A program made the position numbers and the translations under genes. The notes under the pieces were generated by a model. That model saw nothing but the letters and a program-made list of their open reading frames with translations, had not been told where the DNA came from and ran no database searches. A DNA stretch of 10,200 nucleotides, taken from NCBI GenBank assembly GCA_002496355.1, contig DAJP01000041.1, positions 1 through 10,200 on the forward strand. Reading direction: 5' to 3'. Source of the DNA: Euryarchaeota archaeon UBA346 (GTDB lineage: Archaea > Thermoplasmatota > E2 > DHVEG-1). Every line of letters starts with the position of its first letter. Position 1 is the first letter of the stretch. Below are positions 6,766 through 10,200 of the stretch, piece after piece.

Positions 6766-7794
6766 TCAAATAACATATGGTTCTTGTGCTGGATGCCAAT
6801 CAACATGAAACCTAAATCTCAGGAATAAACCACTTGAAGGAATAATATAGGGTAATGACCGCGGTCCATCCCAATAGTTCCCACTCCAGACATTCCGACG
6901 CAGGGGAGCCTTTATCTCTTTTTTAAACAGCTGAATCCTCCAAAGTAACCATTGCGTGGATTCTGCATTTTTAGTATTCCCAATAAAATTATTCTGAAGG
7001 ATTTTTACAGCAGAGGTAAAATAAGTAATGACACCGTCTTTATTAAAGGAAATATTATTTCGATAAACAACCGTATTATACGAAATCCAAATACCGATAC
7101 CCTGGTCATTCTCAGAGATGATATTACTTGAGATAGTACTGTTCATCGATCCCACTAACATAATTCCCATCATGGTTTGAGAAATACTGTTCCCGGTGAT
7201 ATTGTTCTTAGATCCACCTGCAACATATATTCCCACCTCATCGCGTATGATGAGGTTAGTTGAGATAGTGTTGTACCCCACATAGTGAGATGATGGTGGT
7301 TGAAATTCATCTCCAAAACCTATCGTGATACCATAAAAATCATCTGAGAGGATGTTATCCGTAATGCTATTGTTATTTGAGGAGATGAGAATTCCTGAGA
7401 GATTACAACTCTGGATAGTGAACCCACGAACCGTTACATGATCTGCAGCAATCCATACCCCAAAGTTGAGAGTCCAGTTCTCACCTGACGTATTCGTTGA
7501 GCCATTGATGATAGTCGTTTCTTTGTCCTCACCAATCAAAGAAAGTGAGGTGTTAATCATAATGTTTTCTACATACGGTGCTGCATCATCAAACACAAAG
7601 ACCGTATCACCATCGCTTGCATTATCAACCGCATCCTGAATCTTCGAATAGTTCCCGGGTCCACCCCCGCCGACATACAACCAGCTCCCCTTTGATGCAG
7701 ATACTGTCTTTTCTACGTCTTGTGCAGTTATCGGAAAAACACTTGTTCCTATCAAAAGAAGGATAACTACAACAACAAATCCTTTTCCATTCAT
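6766..7794 (-). CDS. Secreted NosD-like parallel beta-helix protein (paralogue 2)
   Basis: Encodes 342 residues and is the first gene of the operon. The signal peptide is FVVVVILLLIGTSVFPITA. Residues 38-100 align closely with paralogue 1: 'SWLYVGGGGPGNYSKIQDAV', 'GDTVFVFDDAAPYVENIMIN', 'GEDKETTIING'. Coils of the beta-helix run from about 110 to 275 with 'NNSITDNILS', 'KNNITGNSISQTMMGI' and 'NSTISSNIISENDQGI'. 'SGNYWDGPRS' and the tail 'VDWHPAQEPYVI' close the protein. Many NxT/NxS sites suggest glycosylation. The start has a G-rich ribosome site (GGGGGAAAG, 7798-7806). The next gene starts 11 bases after its stop. A tandem duplication with later divergence is the simplest history. The function is not known; surface carbohydrate binding is an inference from the fold. 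Confidence 0.9.
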   Translation of the reverse strand: MNGKGFVVVVILLLIGTSVFPITAQDVEKTVSASKGSWLYVGGGGPGNYSKIQDAVDNASDGDTVFVFDDAAPYVENIMINTSLSLIGEDKETTIINGSTNTSGENWTLNFGVWIAADHVTVRGFTIQSCNLSGILISSNNNSITDNILSDDFYGITIGFGDEFQPPSSHYVGYNTISTNLIIRDEVGIYVAGGSKNNITGNSISQTMMGIMLVGSMNSTISSNIISENDQGIGIWISYNTVVYRNNISFNKDGVITYFTSAVKILQNNFIGNTKNAESTQWLLWRIQLFKKEIKAPLRRNVWSGNYWDGPRSLPYIIPSSGLFLRFRFHVDWHPAQEPYVI

Positions 7795-7833
7795 GTACTT
7801 TCCCCCATTCTAAGGTTTTATAATACGGTTCTT

Positions 7834-7850
7834 CTATAAAAACATATCTT
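7834..7850 (-). promoter_or_regulatory. Promoter of the three-gene beta-helix operon
   Basis: AAGATATGTTTTTATAG on the minus strand, 40-56 bases before the ATG. The TTTTTATA core resembles the boxes before the regulator gene (AAGCATATGTTTTTAAG) and the small membrane protein gene (AAGATACTTTTATATAA), giving a local consensus of AAGATAYGTTTTTATA. Confidence 0.55.
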
Positions 7851-8060
7851 TATCACAGGAGCATCGACACCGATGTTAAAAACACAATTTCACCATCCAT
7901 ACATCAAACATGTTCTCATCAAAAGAAACAAAACGTTTGTTTGAATGGTCCTCCATCCGCTCTGTATGCAATCCTCCTTATTTATGAATACATGTGTCTA
8001 CTCAAACGAGTTTTTTTCGAACAACCATCGCTCTCTGCCTTGGGCATCATTGGGAGAAAC

Positions 8061-8073
8061 AATTAAATATCTT
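8061..8073 (+). promoter_or_regulatory. Candidate promoter of the Gly/Cys-rich protein gene
   Basis: GAAACAATTAAATATCTT has a purine-rich element followed by a TATA-like AATTAAATATC. A transcript start near 8090 would leave a short leader holding GGAG (8100-8103), 10 bases before the ATG at 8114. This supports the internal start over the longer reading frame. Confidence 0.45.
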
Positions 8074-8113
8074 AGGATGTTCTCAAAAAGATAAGATTTG
8101 GAGTCAGAGATTT

Positions 8114-8596
8114 ATGAAAAAACAACTCGGCATAGCAATTTTGATTGTTGCATTACTCACCATGGGCACCGCGACAGCAACGATCATCCAGGTAAGCAAC
8201 CTTTCCATTAATGTTACTACACCGACAAAAGGCATTCTCGGCGGTGGCTGCGGTGGCGGCGGTTGCCATGGCGGCGGTGGCGGATGTCACAACAACACGA
8301 ACCTCACTGAAATGACCGGAGTCCTCAACTACGATGGCGAGTATTTCACCATTGAAGAGACCATCCTGCACTTCGGCTGCTACACCTATCTGAACAGCAC
8401 ACAAGCACCCGCTGATTTCGATGGTGACGGGACCACAGAGACGCTCTGGAATGAGATCGTGGGATGTGTCGGAACCTCCATCACCGTGGAAGGCTACCTG
8501 CGCTGTCAGGACACACGACTCGTCGTCTACTACATCAACGGCTACGAGATCAGAGATTGCCCCAACCAGCCCCCTGGGCTCAACCACACCCTCTAA
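8114..8596 (+). CDS. Small secreted Gly/Cys/His-rich protein, unknown function
   Basis: Encodes 160 residues. The start chosen gives a clean signal peptide (MKKQLGIAILIVALLTMGTA); the frame is open back to an ATG at 7994, but that would run over the promoter and hide the signal. Residues 43-59 are almost entirely Gly with C46, C51-H52 and C58-H59, giving CX4CH then CH five residues on, a likely metal-binding or flexible linker segment. The 65-150 region, 'GVLNYDGEYFTIEETILHFG', 'FDGDG' (102-106, a Ca-loop-like turn), 'GTSITVEGYL' and 'RLVVYYINGYEI', has the strand pattern of a small OB-like beta barrel (inference), with four more Cys (89, 118, 131, 149) that could form two disulphides. No family is recognised. 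Confidence 0.8.
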   Translation: MKKQLGIAILIVALLTMGTATATIIQVSNLSINVTTPTKGILGGGCGGGGCHGGGGGCHNNTNLTEMTGVLNYDGEYFTIEETILHFGCYTYLNSTQAPADFDGDGTTETLWNEIVGCVGTSITVEGYLRCQDTRLVVYYINGYEIRDCPNQPPGLNHTL

Positions 8597-8598
8597 TC

Positions 8599-8610
8599 CT
8601 TTTTTTTTTT
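8599..8610 (+). terminator. T-run after the Gly/Cys-rich protein gene
   Basis: Eleven consecutive T (8600-8610) begin 3 bases after the TAA. There is no hairpin; a run of this length is enough for archaeal intrinsic termination. It lies between two converging genes. Confidence 0.6.
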
Positions 8611-8619
8611 ATTTCTTTT

Positions 8620-8635
8620 AAAAACAGAATCTGTT
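8620..8635 (-). terminator. Weak hairpin end of the regulator gene
   Basis: On the minus strand AACAG, loop ATT, CTGTT, followed by TTT, begins 1 base after the TAA at 8637-8639. The 5-bp stem is short, but the position and the T-run fit a transcription end. Confidence 0.4.
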
Positions 8636-8636
8636 G

Positions 8637-9158
8637 TTACATGTACTGAATCATCTCTTCAAGGTGAGGATTCTTCAGCCCATTTTTTCGAACAGGAACC
8701 AGTGTTTCCAGGATAGTATATTCCTGAAGAAATTTATTGAATCTCACAAAGGTGTGTTCGATAAATTTCTTGGCAGCGATGATATCAGGGGCATAAAAGG
8801 TAAACACCCAATCAGAGATTCCATGGGTGAAATAGATATTCTCAATTATCACTAACCCTTTGGGGTAATCATCAATTTTCCGGAAGAGAATCTCTTTTCG
8901 AATCTCTGGATCAAATGGCAGACTATTGCGTTTCACCAGCACCATGAAATGCTTCAGGTTCCTCGCACTTCCATCCGCTACCGCGGTATAACCCCAGATG
9001 ATGTGCTGTTCCTCCAGGTGCTTGACGATACGCCAGACCTTCTGCCGGGAAAAACCACAGTTCCTCGCTATTTCATCGATACTTTTCTTTGCGTCTTGTT
9101 CCAAAAGAACCAGGACATTCATTTCATCCTCTGTGAGATTTTCATCGTCCGTCTTCAT
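8637..9158 (-). CDS. Lrp/AsnC-type winged-helix transcription regulator
   Basis: Encodes 173 residues, close to the usual 140-170 of the family. Residues 8-60 form the AsnC-type winged helix: 'LTEDEMNVLVLLEQDAKKSI', 'DEIARNCGFSRQKVWRIVKH', 'IIWGYTAV', with the recognition helix at about 37-50. Residues 68-157 form an alpha/beta ligand-sensing domain ('HFMVLVKR', 'KGLVIIENIYFTHGISDWVF', 'ILETLVPVRKNG'), where the family usually binds amino acids or similar small molecules and makes dimers or octamers. Glycines that contact the ligand are not obvious, so the effector is unknown. The ATG at 9156-9158 follows an excellent ribosome site (GAGGAGGT, 9166-9173). It is transcribed alone, converging on the Gly/Cys-rich protein gene. 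No target can be named from the window. Confidence 0.87.
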   Translation of the reverse strand: MKTDDENLTEDEMNVLVLLEQDAKKSIDEIARNCGFSRQKVWRIVKHLEEQHIIWGYTAVADGSARNLKHFMVLVKRNSLPFDPEIRKEILFRKIDDYPKGLVIIENIYFTHGISDWVFTFYAPDIIAAKKFIEHTFVRFNKFLQEYTILETLVPVRKNGLKNPHLEEMIQYM

Positions 9159-9218
9159 GAATCATACCTCCTCGTTCATATGACGTGCCAATGGTCATCA
9201 TTTTGTAAGAATTCCCTG

Positions 9219-9233
9219 CTTAAAAACATATGC
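9219..9233 (-). promoter_or_regulatory. Promoter of the Lrp/AsnC-type regulator gene
   Basis: On the minus strand, AAGCATATGTTTTTAAGC lies 61-77 bases before the ATG. It closely matches the operon promoter box at 7834-7850. The leader of about 35 bases includes the ribosome site. Confidence 0.5.
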
Positions 9234-9272
9234 TTGTCCCAAAAATGGGCAAGAAGTGTTCACAATCATAAC

Positions 9273-9296
9273 AAAAAAAAGATAAAAAGAAAGAAT
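9273..9296 (-). terminator. U-rich end of the small membrane protein gene
   Basis: On the minus strand the TAG is followed by GGATTCTTTCTTTTTATC and then eight T. There is no hairpin. Repeated U-tracts right after the stop suit archaeal intrinsic termination. Confidence 0.55.
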
Positions 9297-9298
9297 CC

Positions 9299-9511
9299 CT
9301 AGAGATACTCCAGGGGGTCGTCTTGCTTTTTCTTTCGTCCTCCCTTGTTTTTTGACTCATCAAGGGTGTCGACCGCGAACAGATACAGGAACGCACCAGC
9401 GCCCAGGAGCATCAGACCAAACAGTGCACCAAAGACGCCATGGTCTGTTTCGAATATCATCGCTCCTGTCACGATCAGCAGGATTCCGATGAGTACTTCC
9501 ACCTCTTTCAT
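9299..9511 (-). CDS. Small two-helix membrane protein, unknown function
   Basis: Encodes 70 residues. Two hydrophobic segments at about 5-22 (VEVLIGILLIVTGAMIF) and 26-47 (VFGALFGLMLLGAGAFLYLF) are separated by a short polar turn (ETDHG). A charged tail (DESKNKGGRKKKQDDPLEYL) would face the cytoplasm under the positive-inside rule. Gly-rich helix faces suggest packing into oligomers (inference). No family is recognised. The ATG has a strong ribosome site (AGGTGGAGAGG, about 9514-9524) and a TATA box at 9547-9558. It is transcribed alone. Small proteins of this shape are common near regulators, but nothing here ties it to the Lrp-type gene. Confidence 0.72.
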   Translation of the reverse strand: MKEVEVLIGILLIVTGAMIFETDHGVFGALFGLMLLGAGAFLYLFAVDTLDESKNKGGRKKKQDDPLEYL

Positions 9512-9546
9512 GTCCTCTCCACCTCACTGATGGGTTGAGAAATGAA

Positions 9547-9560
9547 GTTATATAAAAGTA
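9547..9560. promoter_or_regulatory. TATA box of the small membrane protein gene, possibly two-way
   Basis: On the minus strand, CAAGATACTTTTATATAAC lies 36-54 bases before the ATG at 9511 and fits the local promoter consensus. On the plus strand the same bases read TTATATAAAAGTAT, a good TATA box whose transcript would start near 9575, at the left edge of the long hairpin. Confidence 0.5.
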
Positions 9561-9574
9561 TCTTGTCAGAATGT

Positions 9575-9775
9575 CAGCAAAAGCGGTATCCTACGGTTTC
9601 AGGAGTAATGAGGAAAGGGAAATGCGGAGGCAACATGAAAGCATCTACCTTCCATCTATTTCCCTTTCTTCCCCTTTCCTCCTTCGCGTATTCCTCTTTG
9701 AGTATGTAGGGGAATAAATATGAAGGGATAGAAGTTATCCCTTTACAATTATTTATATTTTTCTGTCTTTTTTTG
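9575..9775 (+). ncRNA. Candidate structured small RNA
   Basis: Several stems nest around one axis: 9592-9595 with 9687-9690, 9601-9605 with 9679-9683, 9610-9623 with 9658-9671 (14 pairs, one G-U), 9626-9630 with 9648-9653 (one bulge), and 9635-9637 with 9642-9644 around an AAAG loop. Together they make a near-continuous rod of about 99 bases. A TATA box lies at 9548-9557 and a perfect hairpin (AAGGGATA 9723-9730, TATCCCTT 9736-9743) with a T-rich trail follows on the same strand, so promoter, body and end agree. It could also be a degraded inverted-repeat element. A 48-codon frame (9571-9717) lies in it but has no ribosome site. Confidence 0.4.
9723..9775 (+). terminator. Perfect hairpin with T-rich trail
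   Basis: AAGGGATA, loop GAAGT, TATCCCTT, then T-rich sequence including T5 and T7 runs on the plus strand. On the minus strand no T-run follows, so it reads as a plus-strand end. There is no conventional plus-strand gene upstream; the candidate small RNA would be the one terminated. Confidence 0.5.
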
Positions 9776-9864
9776 TAACAATTGTAACAAAATACAGGAA
9801 AAAGACTGGTTTTAAGGACCAACCTACAATCACACCGCTACGCAAGATATCGTATCAAAGACAA

Positions 9865-10200
9865 TCAGGTCTTAGGGACAAACCACGCTCTCGACCGCCT
9901 AGAAGACTTCTTTGAGGTTTTCTTTCTTGGTGCTGGTTTCTTTTTTGCAGGTGTTTTCTTCGCAGCGGTTTTTTTCTTCACCATCGGTTTTTTCGCAGGA
10001 ACCGCCCTTATCCTCTTTGGATGTTTTCTCACCGGTAACCGCACGATCGTTGTTTCCTTCCATTTTCGTAGGAGTCCCCGATGCACCACGACCTTTATCG
10101 CATGTCCATAGGTCTTATGACAGCTCGGACAAAGAAATTGCACGGTCCCTGCAGATGGTGTGACCCGGGGTTTGCCCCAATGATGAAATTCCCCCTGGGA
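9865..10200 (-). CDS. CxxC protein with histone-H1-like lysine tail, 5' end outside window
   Basis: The frame is open from the TGA at 9865-9867 to the window edge, 111 residues visible. The GTG at 10141-10143 has no ribosome site, and upstream codons read SQGEFHHWGKPRVTPSAGTV, which looks like real protein, so the start probably lies beyond 10200. 'FLCPSCHKTYGHAI' holds a CxxC-H that may be half of a zinc ribbon; the partner cysteines may lie upstream. A basic segment (HRGLLRKWKETTIVRLPVRK) leads to a tail of about 45 residues dominated by K, A, P, S and R (KKKTAAKKTPAKKKPAPRKK), like H1-type tails that bind DNA or RNA. It ends in RAWFVPKT. A nucleic-acid-binding role is inferred; the exact family is not recognised. 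Confidence 0.7.
   Translation of the reverse strand, partial: SQGEFHHWGKPRVTPSAGTVQFLCPSCHKTYGHAIKVVVHRGLLRKWKETTIVRLPVRKHPKRIRAVPAKKPMVKKKTAAKKTPAKKKPAPRKKTSKKSSRRSRAWFVPKT

Larger units (their letters stand above)
7795..8113. other. Divergent intergenic region with two promoters
   Basis: This gene-free stretch separates the beta-helix operon (minus) from the Gly/Cys-rich protein gene (plus). It holds the promoter of each. Between them lies a perfect inverted repeat, AAACAAA (7926-7932), ACG, TTTGTTT (7936-7942), about 80 bases beyond the operon promoter, which could bind a dimeric regulator. A 4-bp stem with seven T near 8000-8017 is too weak to call. No further gene is seen. Confidence 0.5.
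9512..9864. other. 353-base gene-free region with long hairpin structure
   Basis: No convincing protein gene is seen. The region holds the promoter of the small membrane protein gene (9547-9558, minus), a long imperfect hairpin (9592-9690), a perfect 8-bp hairpin with a T-rich trail on the plus strand (9723-9775), and two copies of TTGTAACA nine bases apart (9773-9780, 9782-9789). The frame on the minus strand at 9574-9822 starts at TTG, lacks a ribosome site and has low-complexity content. The part from 9791 to 9864 shows nothing recognisable. Confidence 0.6.

Noticed and set aside
6755..6799. 15-residue N-terminal extension of beta-helix paralogue 1
   Set aside because: It overlaps the end of the upstream gene, has no ribosome site, and places the signal peptide inside the protein. 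The ATG at 6754 has GAAGGGA just upstream.
8000..8017. Terminator hairpin ACTC-AAAC-GAGT with seven T
   Set aside because: The stem is only 4 bp and no plus-strand gene ends upstream.
7994..8113. 40-residue upstream extension of the Gly/Cys-rich protein
   Set aside because: It would cover the probable promoter and ribosome site and would bury a good signal peptide that starts at 8114.
8240..8290. c-type haem attachment site
   Set aside because: There is no canonical CXXCH; CX4CH alone within a polyglycine stretch, with no other cytochrome features, is not enough for a call.
8153..8587. 144-residue minus-strand frame opposite the Gly/Cys-rich gene
   Set aside because: Ala/Thr/Val-rich translation is the mirror of the glycine codons on the other strand; no ribosome site or domain.
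9574..9822. 82-residue minus-strand open frame in the right-hand intergenic region
   Set aside because: Its start is TTG with no ribosome site, there is no recognisable domain, and it runs through strong inverted repeats. It is better explained as non-coding.

Overview
The window looks like a chromosomal segment of an uncultured archaeon, most likely of the Thermoplasmatota. No rRNA or other taxonomic marker is present. The inference rests on TATA-type promoters 30-70 bases upstream of starts, strong GGAGG-type ribosome sites, U-rich and hairpin ends, an Lrp/AsnC-type regulator, and a dense run of secreted proteins with archaeal-style signal peptides. No virus, transposase, CRISPR array, rRNA or tRNA was found.

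Layout. Bases 1-118 are homopolymer-rich, including 43 consecutive A, and may be a poor-quality contig end. Positions 119-4725 hold three minus-strand secreted proteins and one plus-strand lipoprotein: a small unknown protein (119-454), a seven-bladed FG-GAP propeller with PKD (621-2447), a Cys-rich putative-Ig lipoprotein (2649-3455, plus), and a LamG-type lectin-like protein (3562-4725). Positions 4899-7794 hold a compact minus-strand operon: two parallel beta-helix (NosD-like) paralogues, then a secreted protein of unknown function. It has a promoter upstream and a hairpin terminator directly after the last stop. From 8114 to the end come a small Gly/Cys/His-rich secreted protein (plus), the Lrp/AsnC-type regulator (minus), a small two-helix membrane protein (minus), a 353-base gene-free stretch with a long imperfect hairpin, and the 3' part of a CxxC protein with a histone-H1-like lysine tail (minus, running off the window).

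How the genes fit together. Most products are exported: beta-propeller, PKD, putative Ig, lectin-like and beta-helix folds point to a cell-surface or extracellular recognition and adhesion set. No catalytic domain is recognised. Two signal-peptide styles recur on unrelated mature proteins, one at 119-4725 and one in the 4899-7794 operon.

The least explained region is 9512-9864. A roughly 99-base near-continuous fold, a TATA box and a hairpin plus T-rich end line up on the plus strand as a possible small RNA gene. A second point is the C-terminus of the LamG-type protein, where the -1 frame gives a far more plausible membrane-anchor tail.
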